From positions 1-17,727 of the forward strand of contig VBNP01000127.1 in the NCBI GenBank assembly GCA_005877965.1: DNA of 17,727 nucleotides. The letters run 5' to 3'. The position numbers and the translations under genes were made by a program. The notes below the pieces were generated by a model. That model ran no database searches and was not told where the DNA came from. It saw nothing but the letters and a program-made list of their open reading frames with translations. This document shows, one piece after another, positions 1 through 9,002 of this stretch. The first letter of the stretch is position 1, and every line of letters starts with the position of its first letter. Source of the stretch: Gammaproteobacteria bacterium (GTDB lineage: Bacteria; Pseudomonadota; Gammaproteobacteria; Steroidobacterales; Steroidobacteraceae).

Positions 1-1348
1 ACTCGTTGAGGCCATGGATGTGGCCGAAATCCGGGCCCAGGAATAGCGGCTCGATGCCGTAGGTCGGGATGCCGGCCGCATTCAGGAATTGGCCATCGGT
101 CGCGCCAGGTTGCAGGATGGGCAGCACCGGCACGCCCGGCCAGAACTGTGCCGCGAGCTTCTCGACCGGTGCCATGATCTCGCGCGTCAGTGGCGGAGGC
201 GGGGAACTCGGCCCTCGGGTCTCGAGCGTCGTGACCTTGACCGCCGGGTCGGCCGCCAGCTCTTCGAGCTTGGCACGCACGGTCTCCTGCGCGGTACCCG
301 GGAAGATGCGGCAGTTGATGTTCGCCCGCGCCCGCTGCGGCAAGGCGTTGGTCGCGTGTCCGGCCTCCAGCATGGTTGCGACGCACGTCGTGCGCAGGGT
401 CGCGTTCTAGCCCGGATCTTTCGCGGATACCAGCGCGATCGCCTGCGCCGCGGCCGGATCACGCACGAATGCCTGCATGGCGCTCGCAATGGCCGCTTCG
501 CCCTGGGCGGCCTGGATCTTCGCCATGCCGGTGAAGTACGCGCGGTTGGCGTCGGTGAACTGCGGCGGGAAAGTGTAGGCCTCGATCTTCTTCAGGGCGC
601 CCGCGAGTCGATAGATGGCGTTGTCTTTCACGGGCAGCGAGCTGTGTCCTCCGGAATTGGTGACCTCGAGGCGGTAGTTCTGCGAGGTCTTCTCGCCCGC
701 CTGGACTTCCAGGGCAACCCGGTTTCCCGCGGGGTCGAGCTCGCCCCGCGCTCCCTCGTTGACCGCAAACGCCGCGTCGATCAGATCGCGCCGGTTCTGG
801 GTGAGCCATTGGGCGCCGTTCAGGGCGCCCGAGGTCTCTTCCCCGCAGGTGAGCGCGAGTTTCACCGTGCGCAACGGTCGGTAGCCCTCTTCGCGGAAGC
901 GAACCAGCGTGTCGACCCATATGGCACCTTCGGCCTTGTCGTCCACGGCACCGCGCGCGTAGAAATTGCCGTTCTCTTCCACGAGCGTGAACGGATCGCG
1001 CGTCCAGTCCTCGCGCTTCGCCTCGACCACATCGAGGTGCGCCAGCAGCAGAATCGCCTTGAGCTTCGCGTCGCGCCCCGGATAAACCGCGACCAGGCCG
1101 CCTTCCTTCGGATGCCCGGGTGCGGTGAACAAATGCAGCTCGTCGTCGCTGTAGCCGGCAGCCTTGAGGCGCGCCGCCAGGCGCTCGGCGGCCAGCGTGC
1201 AACTGCCGGCAGACAGGGTCGTGTTCGTCTCGACCAACTCCCTGTACAGCTCGCGGAAGCGCTGCTCCGCGGACGACGGCTGCGGGCGTGCGGGTGCGCC
1301 TGCGGTCACCAGCAGAGTCACGGCGGCGACGGCCAGCGCCTGGTTCAT
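1..1348 (-). pseudogene. Exported M20-family metallopeptidase, interrupted by an in-frame TAG and cut by the window edge
   Basis: Zinc peptidase of the M20/M28 type, expected to cleave dipeptides or N-acylated amino acids in the periplasm. The chosen ATG has GGGAGA 5 nt upstream and begins a signal peptide (MNQALAVAAVTLLVTAGAPA). Visible metal and catalytic residues are H104 and D106 (LLAHLDVV), D136 (GAVDDK), E170-E171 (CGEET) and E198 (NEGARG). SGGHSS near 232-237 belongs to the dimerisation lid. At codon 314 (407-409) an in-frame TAG interrupts the chain. The same frame continues without a further stop to position 1 and still reads conserved family sequence (NATLRTTCVATMLEAGHATN, NALPQRARANINCRIFPGT, then FGHIHGLNE carrying the last histidine ligand). 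The break is therefore a single nonsense codon, not a frameshift. Truncation at 313 residues would remove the C-terminal catalytic part. It is either a recent pseudogene or a sequencing error. The gene is divergent from the next one. Confidence 0.88.
407..409 (-). other. In-frame TAG inside the M20 peptidase
   Basis: The plus-strand bases cta read TAG on the minus strand, in frame with the start at 1348 (313 codons upstream). Conserved M20 sequence lies directly on both sides (SAKDPG before, NATLRTTC after). A single substitution from a tryptophan, tyrosine or glutamine codon would explain it. Confidence 0.9.
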
Positions 1349-1468
1349 CGAAGTCTCCCGGTTTGCCGCCGCAATTAGACGTGCGCCCGGCGGGCAGGCG
1401 CAAGTGGTTTTGCGGTGTGCCCGGCGACGCCTTGCGAATATTCCGCCGGCAGGCATCATGGGGCCGCT

Positions 1469-2812
1469 ATGCGTCCCATGGGTTGCCTCGGCGCCATCGC
1501 CTTATGCCTCGCGCGCCTGTGCACCGCGCAGGATTCGACCGCGACGCCGGCCGCCAGCACATCGACACCCGCGGTGATTGTCCGGGCCGGATCGCTCATA
1601 GATGGCACGAGCGCACGGCCGCTGCCAAATCCGCAGATCGCGATCCGCGGCAACCGTATCGTCGCCGTCTACACGGCGGGGACGCATCCGCCGCCCTCAG
1701 GGGCACGGGTGATCGATCTGGGCGCCGCCACCGTTCTTCCGGGTCTCATCGATTGTCACACTCATATCTTCCTGCAGGGCGAGGTGCCTGCCGCCGGCGG
1801 CTACGATGTGCAATTGCTGAAGTTCCCGGCGTCCTACCGCGTGGCGCGCGCGATCGTGGCCGCGCGGCGTGCGCTGGAACAGGGCTTCACGACGATTCGC
1901 GATGTCGAAACCGAGGGCGCGGGATATGGCGACGTCGGCATCAAGCAGGCGATCAACGAGGGCTACATTGTGGGCCCGCGCATGTTCGTATCGACGCGCT
2001 CGATCTCGACGACCGGTGGCTACGTGCTGGAAGGGTATGCGCCCGAGCTCGAGGTGCCGAAGGGGGCGCAGCTGATCGATGGCCCCGTCGAGGCGCGCAA
2101 GGCGGCGCGCGAGCAGCTGGATCACGGCGCGGACTGGATCAAGGTGTACATGACGCACCGGTCCTGGGTCGATGAGCAGGGTGCGCTCGTTTCGCAACCC
2201 ACCCTGACGGTCGAGGAGCTCAAGGCCATCGTGGACGAGGCGCACGGATGGCGCCGCAAGGTCGCCTGCCACGCCTATAACGGGCCGGGCCTGCAGCGAG
2301 CCCTGGATGGCGGTTGTGACTCCATTGAGCATGGTCTCGAGCTCACCGACGCGCAGATCGCGCAGATGATCAAACAAGGCACGTGGTACGTACCCACGCT
2401 GTCTGTCTACTATTACGATCACGATCCGCCCGACACACCGACCGGGATGCGCGACCGCAAGCGCGTCGCCGTCCATGGCGTCTCGTTTCAGAAGGCGTTG
2501 CGGGCCGGCGTCAGGATAGCTTTCGGAACCGACGTCGGCGGCTTCGTATGGTCCGATCCGATCGCCCAGGAATTTGCCCGCGAGGTCGAGTTCGGGATGA
2601 CACCGATGCAGGCGATTCAGTCCGCCACGTCGCGGGCCGCGGAGCTCCTCGGCAAGCGCGCAGAGCTGGGCGTGGTTGCACCCGGAGCGTATGCGGACCT
2701 GATCGCGGTGGCGGGCGATCCGCTCGAGGATGTCAATGTACTGAAGAACGTGGGATTCGTGATGAAAGACGGGGTGGTGTTCAGGTCGACGCTGGGTTCT
2801 GCGGGGCAATGA
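1469..2812 (+). CDS. Exported metal-dependent amidohydrolase, prolidase/imidazolonepropionase-like
   Basis: A 447-residue amidohydrolase-superfamily TIM-barrel hydrolase. Binuclear metal-site residues can be read in order: H97 and H99 (GLIDCHTHIF), the probably carboxylated K225 (DWIKVYMT), H268 (ACHAYN), H288 (DSIEHG) and D355 (FGTDVGG). The N-terminal strand GSLIDGTSARPLPN and the C-terminal GAYADLIAVAGDPLEDV are typical of the Xaa-Pro dipeptidase-like branch, many members of which hydrolyse peptides ending in proline or other residues; the exact substrate is not readable. The ATG at 1469 has GGGG about 7 nt upstream and gives a signal-like N-terminus (MRPMGCLGAIALCLARLCTA); the ATG at 1478 is an alternative, and a GTG at 1415 would add 18 residues that spoil the signal. 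The product is probably periplasmic. It is divergent from the M20 peptidase, and its stop lies 6 nt from the stop of the convergent next gene. Confidence 0.9.
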   Translation: MRPMGCLGAIALCLARLCTAQDSTATPAASTSTPAVIVRAGSLIDGTSARPLPNPQIAIRGNRIVAVYTAGTHPPPSGARVIDLGAATVLPGLIDCHTHIFLQGEVPAAGGYDVQLLKFPASYRVARAIVAARRALEQGFTTIRDVETEGAGYGDVGIKQAINEGYIVGPRMFVSTRSISTTGGYVLEGYAPELEVPKGAQLIDGPVEARKAAREQLDHGADWIKVYMTHRSWVDEQGALVSQPTLTVEELKAIVDEAHGWRRKVACHAYNGPGLQRALDGGCDSIEHGLELTDAQIAQMIKQGTWYVPTLSVYYYDHDPPDTPTGMRDRKRVAVHGVSFQKALRAGVRIAFGTDVGGFVWSDPIAQEFAREVEFGMTPMQAIQSATSRAAELLGKRAELGVVAPGAYADLIAVAGDPLEDVNVLKNVGFVMKDGVVFRSTLGSAGQ

Positions 2813-2818
2813 ACGCGC

Positions 2819-4159
2819 TTAGCACCTGTCCAACGGGGTGTTGCCGCCGGTGAACTGCGCGCGCGCCTGCGCCAGGCGGTAAGTGTGCCCCGCGCGCCAG
2901 CGCCGCCAGTCGCACAGGGCGAGGATCCCATAAACCAATTTGAACAGCTTCAGGCGCCACAGCACCTGCGGCGTATCGAACAGGTCGCCGGCGAGCATCG
3001 AGATCACGCTCTGCTCGAGCTGCAAGGTATTGCGCGGGTGCCGGAACATGGCGCGCATCACCGGCTCGTTGAAGCGATAGATGAAGAATGAGAAGCGCTC
3101 CATGCCGCGGCGCTGGCGCTTCTCCAGGCTGCGCAGCAGCGCCTTCTCCCTGGCGGGCTCGCGCAACGCCGTATCCACGACCTGCGCCGCGTGCTCCGCG
3201 GCGGTCATCGCCAGATAGACGCCGGAGGAGAACACCGGATCGATAAACGCGAAGGCATCGCCGATCAGGATCCAGCCCGGTCCGCCCATGCGCGTCGCCT
3301 CATAGGAATAGTTGCCGGTGACGCGCACCTCGTTGCCGATCAGCTGCGCGTGCTGCATGCGTTGCCACAGTGCCGGGCTCTGCTTGAGGGTCTCGAGCAG
3401 GAATTCCACCGTGCGCCCCTTGCGCTGCTTGAGGTAGTCGGGCCAGCAGACCGCGCCCACGCTCATCACCCCGTCGGGCAGCGGAATCATCCACATCCAG
3501 CCGTGCTCGAACCGGTACATGCTGATGTTGCCGGCATCCTCCCCGGGGCGCGCCTGCGCGCCGCGGAAGTGGCCGAAAATCGCTGCGCTCTGATGCTGCT
3601 CGTTCTTGCGTCGTAGTTTCCTCTTCGCCGCGAGGAAGGTATCGCGGCCGCTGGCATCGACCAGGTAGCGCGCCTGAATCCGGTAACTGCGGCCGTCATC
3701 GGTGCGTACATCGAGTCGAGTCTCACGCGGACCATGCTGCTCGATGTTGACCGCCTCGTGGCCCTCGCGGGCGTTCGCACCGCACTCGCGCGCGTGCTCA
3801 TACAGCATCTTGTCGAAATCCTGCCGCCACACCTGATAGGCGTGCGGCGGACTGCTGCCGATTGCCCGGTCGAACGCGAAGGTGTTGTAGCCATGCTCGT
3901 TGTCCGCCTCGAAATCCGCGCCGCGCTTGAATACGCCCAGGGCGCGTACCTTGTCCAGCACGCCGAGCCGCTCGAATATGGGCAGGTTCATCGGCAGGAG
4001 CGATTCGCCGATGTGGAAGCGCGGATGATGCGCCTTCTCCAGCGCAACCACGCGATAGCCCCGGCGGGCGAGCAATGCCGCGGCGGTGCTGCCGGCGGGG
4101 CCGCCGCCGATCACGGCTACATCGCATTGCTCGGCGGCCATTTCCATCTGCTCGCGCAT
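2819..4159 (-). CDS. Flavin-dependent halogenase-like FAD oxidoreductase
   Basis: A 446-residue cytosolic FAD protein of the tryptophan-halogenase/CmlS-like superfamily. It has the nucleotide-binding GGGPAG at 18-23, GESLLP at 51-56, a lysine at 78 (VFKRGADF) placed like the catalytic lysine of PrnA-type halogenases, the WxWxIP signature at 221-226 (WMWMIP), and an FxxPxxSxG match at 305-313 (FIDPVFSSG). These motifs together mark FADH2-dependent halogenases, which make hypohalous acid and halogenate aromatic or carrier-bound substrates. Some relatives with the same fold are only reductases or hydroxylases, so halogenation is inferred. The ATG at 4159 has CGGAA upstream and begins just before the first beta strand; an ATG at 4147 is possible, and longer starts would translate the intergenic repeat. 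No biosynthetic cluster or flavin reductase is visible beside it. It runs convergent with the amidohydrolase and divergent from a sensor kinase. Confidence 0.85.
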   Translation of the reverse strand: MREQMEMAAEQCDVAVIGGGPAGSTAAALLARRGYRVVALEKAHHPRFHIGESLLPMNLPIFERLGVLDKVRALGVFKRGADFEADNEHGYNTFAFDRAIGSSPPHAYQVWRQDFDKMLYEHARECGANAREGHEAVNIEQHGPRETRLDVRTDDGRSYRIQARYLVDASGRDTFLAAKRKLRRKNEQHQSAAIFGHFRGAQARPGEDAGNISMYRFEHGWMWMIPLPDGVMSVGAVCWPDYLKQRKGRTVEFLLETLKQSPALWQRMQHAQLIGNEVRVTGNYSYEATRMGGPGWILIGDAFAFIDPVFSSGVYLAMTAAEHAAQVVDTALREPAREKALLRSLEKRQRRGMERFSFFIYRFNEPVMRAMFRHPRNTLQLEQSVISMLAGDLFDTPQVLWRLKLFKLVYGILALCDWRRWRAGHTYRLAQARAQFTGGNTPLDRC

Positions 4160-4180
4160 CAGTAATTTCCGCAGCGGAGC

Positions 4181-4186
4181 ATTATG
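4181..4186 (-). promoter_or_regulatory. Possible -10 box of the halogenase-like gene
   Basis: CATAAT on the minus strand (5/6 to TATAAT) lies 21 nt upstream of the ATG at 4159 in otherwise GC-rich DNA. No good -35 box is present at 16-18 nt, so this is a weak candidate. Confidence 0.25.
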
Positions 4187-4260
4187 ATCCAAGCCCAACG
4201 GCAAGCCAGGCCGGTGTCGCGTGAGCCGGTCCCGCGATGGCCCCGGCCTCGCTCGCGGCC

Positions 4261-4317
4261 CGCAACCGGCTGATCCGGCTGGAGATTGCAGGGGCGGTGG
4301 GAGGGGCTGGCCCTCGT
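4261..4317 (+). repeat. Intergenic repeat, copy 1
   Basis: A GC-rich element with a near-identical second copy at 12118-12174. Hand alignment gives about 51 identities in 58 columns, with two single-base indels. It starts CGCAACCGGCTGATCCGGCT, continues through GGAGATTGCAG and GGCGGTGGGAGG, and ends GGCCCTCGT. It lies in the 208-bp divergent gap between the halogenase-like gene and the first sensor kinase, ending about 50 nt before the kinase ATG. CGGCTG is repeated directly inside it, and GGAG/GGGAG occurs twice. Role unknown: a REP-like dispersed element or a shared regulatory site. Confidence 0.75.
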
Positions 4318-4367
4318 TGCGACGCCCGGCCACGTCTGCCAAGCTGACCCTGCGAGCCAAGCTCCCG

Positions 4368-5504
4368 ATGAAAGCGTTCGCCAAACGTTTCGCGCTCGTC
4401 TTCGCTCTGTGGACGATCGCCGCCATTTGTGGCGGTCTGGCGGACTACCTGTTCGCCGACCTGCTGGGAAGGCATCCGGCCTTCTGGGCGGTGTTCCGTC
4501 GGCCGCTGACGGAACAGTGGATCTGGGCCGCCCTCACTCCGCTGGTGCTGTTCGTTGCGCACCGCTTCCCCCTGGCGCGGCCGGCCCTGGCGCGGGCGAT
4601 CGCCGTCCACGTCGCGGCGTTCCTGCTCCTGTCGCTGTTGCATTGCGTGCTGGCCGGCGCGGTCGGGGGGCCGCTGTTGGCTGTCCCGGCGCACTACCCC
4701 GGCTCGCTCCTCAAGCTGCGCTTCCTGGAGGAGATTTACGGCGATATCTGGATGTACTGGCCGCTGGTATGCATCCAGGCTTTGATCGACTCGCACGCCC
4801 GCACCGGCGAGCGTGAGAAGCGCGCGGCGGAGTTGGAGACGCTGCTGGCCACCTCCCATCTGGCCCTGTTGCGAGCGCAGATTCAGCCGCACTTCCTCTT
4901 CAACACTCTGCACGCAGTGTCGGCGCTGGTGCGCATTGATGCCGGCGCCGCCGAGAACATGATCGCGGACCTGGGCGAGATCCTGCGCGCCTCTTTCGCG
5001 GATTCCTCGCTGCAGGAGACTACCGTGCAGCGGGAGCTCGATCTGGTGGCCTGCTATCTGCGCATTCAGCAGCGCCGCTTCAGCGATCGCCTGCGTGTCA
5101 ACTATCGGATCGCGCCCGAGGTGCTGCCAGCCGCGCTGCCGTCCCTGGTGTTGCAGTCACTGGTCGAGAACGCCGTGATCCACGGCATCGCCCCGCTCGC
5201 CCGCGGCGGCACGATCGAAATCCGTGCGGGCCGCCGCGGCGCAAGGCTCGAGTTGCAGGTCGTGGATGACGGCGCTGGCATGCAGCCCGGGCACCGATCG
5301 GGCATGGGTCTTGCCAACGCGCGCCGGCGGCTGCGCGAGTTGTACGGCGCAGAGCAGTCGCTCGAAGTGCAGGCGGCGCGCGGCGGCGGCGTCACCGCCA
5401 CCGTGTCGATTCCGTTCCACGACGCTCCAGGCGGTGCGCAATCGGAGTGTGCCGCGCCGCTCAGCGAGCAGCTGCCGCGCTATGGCGGCAACCTGGGAAT
5501 CTGA
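4368..5504 (+). CDS. LytS-type sensor histidine kinase without an adjacent response regulator
   Basis: A 378-residue inner-membrane kinase of the His_kinase (PF06580) plus HATPase_c type. Four hydrophobic segments lie at about 8-30, 52-66, 76-105 and 123-141, followed by a short helical linker. The phosphorylation box QPHFLFNTLH has H175, the N-box SLVENAVIHG has N268, and the G-boxes are VVDDGAG (299-304) and GMGLANARRRL (312-322). There is no periplasmic sensor domain, so the membrane segments probably sense the signal. The ATG at 4368 is chosen because a GTG at 4221 would read through the intergenic repeat as a low-complexity leader; no strong Shine-Dalgarno is seen. Kinases of this class usually pair with LytTR regulators; the only one in the window is at 10042-10797, beside a second kinase. 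The gene converges on the TonB receptor with 4 nt between stops. Confidence 0.9.
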   Translation: MKAFAKRFALVFALWTIAAICGGLADYLFADLLGRHPAFWAVFRRPLTEQWIWAALTPLVLFVAHRFPLARPALARAIAVHVAAFLLLSLLHCVLAGAVGGPLLAVPAHYPGSLLKLRFLEEIYGDIWMYWPLVCIQALIDSHARTGEREKRAAELETLLATSHLALLRAQIQPHFLFNTLHAVSALVRIDAGAAENMIADLGEILRASFADSSLQETTVQRELDLVACYLRIQQRRFSDRLRVNYRIAPEVLPAALPSLVLQSLVENAVIHGIAPLARGGTIEIRAGRRGARLELQVVDDGAGMQPGHRSGMGLANARRRLRELYGAEQSLEVQAARGGGVTATVSIPFHDAPGGAQSECAAPLSEQLPRYGGNLGI

Positions 5505-5508
5505 CCCG

Positions 5509-8500
5509 TCAGAACCTCATAGTCGCCGCGAGGTAAAGCTGTCGACCGAGCACGTCGTACGTCGCAAACGTGTTTGCCTGCCCCCCGCCCTGCAGTGACG
5601 GGTTGGTAACTATCGGGGGATCCCTGTCGAACAGATTGTCGATACCCCCGCGGACATCGAGGCTCTTCGTGGCGTGCCAGGCCACGTGGAGGTCCAGGTA
5701 GTTGATGTTGGGCACCTGGGGTACGCCGAAGTCATACACGCCGGGGCCGTACTCGGCACCCCTGAGCTGGGGGTTGGGATCGTTATTGTCGTAGCCCACC
5801 TTGCCGATGAACCGCCAGGCAAGCGACAGGTCGAGGTTCCCCCCGGGGGTCTGCCAGGTGGTGCGCAGATTATGGCGCCAGCGCGGACTGACCGTCTGGC
5901 ACGTCGTGCCGAACAGGCCGGCGCAATCGTACGAGCCGCCGGTCGGCAGCGGAGTCGTGCTGTTGTGCAGATTATAGGAGCCGTTCAATCCCCAGGCCAG
6001 CGTTCCCCACTGCCCCAACCGCAGCTTGTAGCTGAGCTGCAGATCGATGCCGCTCACCAGCGCGCTGGCGATGTTCTGATTCGTCTGCACGATGTAGCCG
6101 CCGGTTGGCACGCTAGCCCCCTGCAGCGAGAAGTCGGTCGAGGTGCGAACGACCCCCGCGCAGTAAATCGGGTTGCCGGTCGCCAAGCAGTTTTGCACCA
6201 ATACCGTCGCCGGATACGCCCCCACCTCGCCGTCCACCTTGATCTGCCAGTAGTCGACACTGCCGGACAGATTGGGCGCCACCGTGGGGTTGAACAGGAA
6301 ACCGGCCGAGTAAGACTTGGCCTTCTCCGGCGTCAGTAGCGGGTTGCCCCCCTGCACCTGCCCGAGCTGGCCCGCGATGGCCTGCGGAATAATATCGGTC
6401 GTCGTTCCGTTGCCGTACGCAGCCTTGAACGCCGCGATCTGTGCGGCCGTTGGGTTCAGGCTTTTCAGCGTGTTGAGGCAGTTCGCCAGGGTGGATAGCG
6501 CCGGCCCACCTCCCGTGGGCGCAGCGCACGGGTCGTCGCCGTACGCAATCAGCCCGAGATTCTGCGAGTTGAGGAACTCACTGACCGTCGGTGTGCGGAT
6601 CGCCCTCTGGTACGAGCCACGGAAGCGGATGTCCTGGACGGGTGCGAACTGTAGATCGACCTTGTACGTGTTGACGCCGCCGCTCACCGAGTAGTTGGAA
6701 TGGCGGTAACCGCCGCCAATCACGAGATCCTTGGAGAAAGGCAAGTCCTGCAGCAGGGGCGCCCGGAGCTCGATGAACTCCTCGTTTACGCCTATGGAGG
6801 CGTTGAGCGGCTCCTGCGTGCCGCCGGCTCCGGAGAGCTGACCGCTGTTGGTGGCGTCATCGGGTTGGTAGAACACGGCCTCGTTGCGGTGCTCGTAGCC
6901 GAAGTTGACGCCAAACTCGTCATGCGCCGTCGGCAACTTGAGGCCGTATTTGCCGAGCTCGCCAGTGATATCGGCGTGAACGGTGCGCAAGGTGTTGTTA
7001 CCGCTCGTGGTTCCGGGCAGATAGAGGTAGTTGACCTGGTCCTGGGTCACACCGCCTTGGGAAAAGATGTTCCACGGCACGCAGGGTTTGCCGACCAGAC
7101 ATTGCGGGTTGGCCGCCGTGCCGGTTATGAGCAGCGCGTTGTCGATCTTCTGATAGCTGAGGTAGTTGTTTTGCGCGTTGCGATAGGTCACGTAGTAGTA
7201 CTGGCCGTAGGCGTCATAGCTCCAGGCGTCCAGGAACTGGCCCTTCATTCCGACCGCGGCGCGGTAGTTGGTGTGCTCGTAGTCTGACGAGCGTCCGCCG
7301 CCCTCGACGTTCCGGCGCCCGATCGTGATGCGAACCTGGTTCGCCGGGTCCGCTTGATTTGGCGCCGTGATCTGTGCCGCCGTGCATCCGAGGATGCTGA
7401 GCTGCTGGGCACTCAAGAGCGGGTTGCCGCAATTGACGAAGTACGGGCCGCCCGTGTTCGGGTTGGCAGTCGTGAAGGCGGCGGACGGTGCAATGGCCTG
7501 GTGCGTCTTGTCATTCATCAAGCTGAGCTCAATGTACGGCTTCGCGTAATCCGCCAGGTCGTCATGCGCGTTGAACCCGGCCAGGTAGCGATCGTCATTG
7601 CGCTGCATGTAGATGAAGGGCTGCGAGTTGAATAACTCGGGCGGGTTCGTCGTGAATGAGGCGTTCCACGGAACGAACTGGTTGCCGACCACCGCGTACC
7701 GGGTGTTCGCATGAGGCCCCGACAAGGGCGTGAAGCGATTGGCGTTGCTCGAGCCGAAGCATTTACTCCCGATCACGTTTCCGGTGACCGAATCGAACAC
7801 CTCCGTGAGCTGGCATTGGCCGATATCGCGCTCCGAGCTAGCGACCGGGTCGAAATGATAGTAGCTGAAATAGCCCGTGAAGTTTCCCTTGCCATCGGCG
7901 AAGTTGGTGCCGGCGAGGATGCTGAGGGTTGAGTTCTTGCCGTCCCACTTTTCGCCGCTCAGGGGGGTGATGCCCACCTTGGTTAAGAGCGGATTCATGT
8001 ACCCGCTACGGTTGTCGTGCGAGTCCGCCCCATACTGGCCGTCTACCAGCAGGCCCTGAAAGTTCTTTTTCAGAATGAAGTTCACCACGCCCCCAACGGC
8101 ATCCGAGCCGTAGACCGAGGAGGCGCCGCCGGTCAGGACCTCGATCCGTTCCACCATGATGGCCGGAATCTGATCGAGATCGGGCGCCGGCGAGGCGATC
8201 GTCGTCTGGGGCGAGCCCTGACCGAGTCGCTTTCCATCTACCAGCACCAGCGTGCGGTTCGGGCCCAGTCCCCGCAGGTCGGCGGTCGTGAGACCTCCCG
8301 CTGTAGTAAGTCCAGTCGTGCGGTTGCTGAAGTCTTGCCCCAGGTCGTTGTTCTGGAGCTGCGGCAGTTGGTAGAGGATGTCGCTGAGGTCGGTCTTGCC
8401 GCTCGCTTCAATATCTTGCGAGCCCACCACCTGGATCGGGCTCGCGCTCGAGGCATTCGGCGAGGCGATGCGCGAGCCGGTGATGACGATTTCCTCGACC

Positions 8501-8691
8501 TCGGGAGCATTCGCGCTCGCCGGCGGCGGTGTCTGCGCGCTCGCGGCGCCGGCGAGACACACGGCGGCGGCGCTGATCGTGGCGCTCGCCCGCGAGCTCA
8601 TGCCGCGGACCGGCGGCCGCGGCGCGCTACCGCGCGCGCTGCACACCACGACTCTGCCCAACCAGCGCAGGGACGCAAGAGCTGCTCTCAT
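5509..8691 (-). CDS. TonB-dependent outer-membrane receptor
   Basis: A 1060-residue TonB-dependent receptor for active uptake of a large or scarce substrate across the outer membrane. The signal region is long: the ATG at 8691 has a strong AGGGAGA 7 nt upstream and precedes an internal start (ATG at 8601, MSSRASATISAAAVCLAGAA) that has no visible ribosome site. The mature part begins near QTPPPAS, with a TonB-box-like EEIVITGSRI at 66-75. The plug follows to about 210 (DLRGLGPNRTLVLVDGKR, VERIEVLTGGASSVYGSDAV, GGVVNFILKKNF), and the rest is a beta barrel ending in the aromatic tail ATMRF. There is no N-terminal STN signalling domain or carboxypeptidase-like repeat. This GSRI-type receptor is multiplied in Xanthomonadales- and sphingomonad-like bacteria, often for peptides or plant polymers; the substrate cannot be read. 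The nearby exported peptidases make a peptide substrate plausible. Confidence 0.95.
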   Translation of the reverse strand: MRAALASLRWLGRVVVCSARGSAPRPPVRGMSSRASATISAAAVCLAGAASAQTPPPASANAPEVEEIVITGSRIASPNASSASPIQVVGSQDIEASGKTDLSDILYQLPQLQNNDLGQDFSNRTTGLTTAGGLTTADLRGLGPNRTLVLVDGKRLGQGSPQTTIASPAPDLDQIPAIMVERIEVLTGGASSVYGSDAVGGVVNFILKKNFQGLLVDGQYGADSHDNRSGYMNPLLTKVGITPLSGEKWDGKNSTLSILAGTNFADGKGNFTGYFSYYHFDPVASSERDIGQCQLTEVFDSVTGNVIGSKCFGSSNANRFTPLSGPHANTRYAVVGNQFVPWNASFTTNPPELFNSQPFIYMQRNDDRYLAGFNAHDDLADYAKPYIELSLMNDKTHQAIAPSAAFTTANPNTGGPYFVNCGNPLLSAQQLSILGCTAAQITAPNQADPANQVRITIGRRNVEGGGRSSDYEHTNYRAAVGMKGQFLDAWSYDAYGQYYYVTYRNAQNNYLSYQKIDNALLITGTAANPQCLVGKPCVPWNIFSQGGVTQDQVNYLYLPGTTSGNNTLRTVHADITGELGKYGLKLPTAHDEFGVNFGYEHRNEAVFYQPDDATNSGQLSGAGGTQEPLNASIGVNEEFIELRAPLLQDLPFSKDLVIGGGYRHSNYSVSGGVNTYKVDLQFAPVQDIRFRGSYQRAIRTPTVSEFLNSQNLGLIAYGDDPCAAPTGGGPALSTLANCLNTLKSLNPTAAQIAAFKAAYGNGTTTDIIPQAIAGQLGQVQGGNPLLTPEKAKSYSAGFLFNPTVAPNLSGSVDYWQIKVDGEVGAYPATVLVQNCLATGNPIYCAGVVRTSTDFSLQGASVPTGGYIVQTNQNIASALVSGIDLQLSYKLRLGQWGTLAWGLNGSYNLHNSTTPLPTGGSYDCAGLFGTTCQTVSPRWRHNLRTTWQTPGGNLDLSLAWRFIGKVGYDNNDPNPQLRGAEYGPGVYDFGVPQVPNINYLDLHVAWHATKSLDVRGGIDNLFDRDPPIVTNPSLQGGGQANTFATYDVLGRQLYLAATMRF

Positions 8692-9002
8692 TGACGTGTC
8701 TCCCTCGTTTGATTCGTCGTCGCCGGCAGCACTGTCGCCAGCTCAGCGTGCGGCGAAAACGTAGCGACTGTCAGGTCGTGTCCGCAACCCAACAGGCGCG
8801 AGCGGAGCGCTTCGCGGCGCAAGCGGAGTAGCGGCCGCACAGACAGCACGCGGCACGCACGGCGGCGGCGGACGTGGGTTCCTCGCAACATTTGGCGCGC
8901 CGCCGACGCGCGGGGCGTGCATTTCCTTTGAGGCAGCGCCTGGCGCCGCTCACACCGCGGCGACCAGCCGTTCACGCCCGCGCCGTTGCCGCGCGCGCCT
9001 GC

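Noticed and set aside
1410..1441. Possible plus-strand promoter TTGCGG/GAATAT before the amidohydrolase.
   Set aside because: The spacer is 20 nt and both boxes match poorly.
4221..4367. A longer start (GTG 4221) for the first sensor kinase.
   Set aside because: It would translate the intergenic repeat into a low-complexity leader; the ATG at 4368 begins directly before the first membrane helix.
8688..8975. A 95-codon minus-strand frame upstream of the TonB receptor.
   Set aside because: It overlaps the receptor's start region, reads arginine-rich low-complexity sequence and has no ribosome site.
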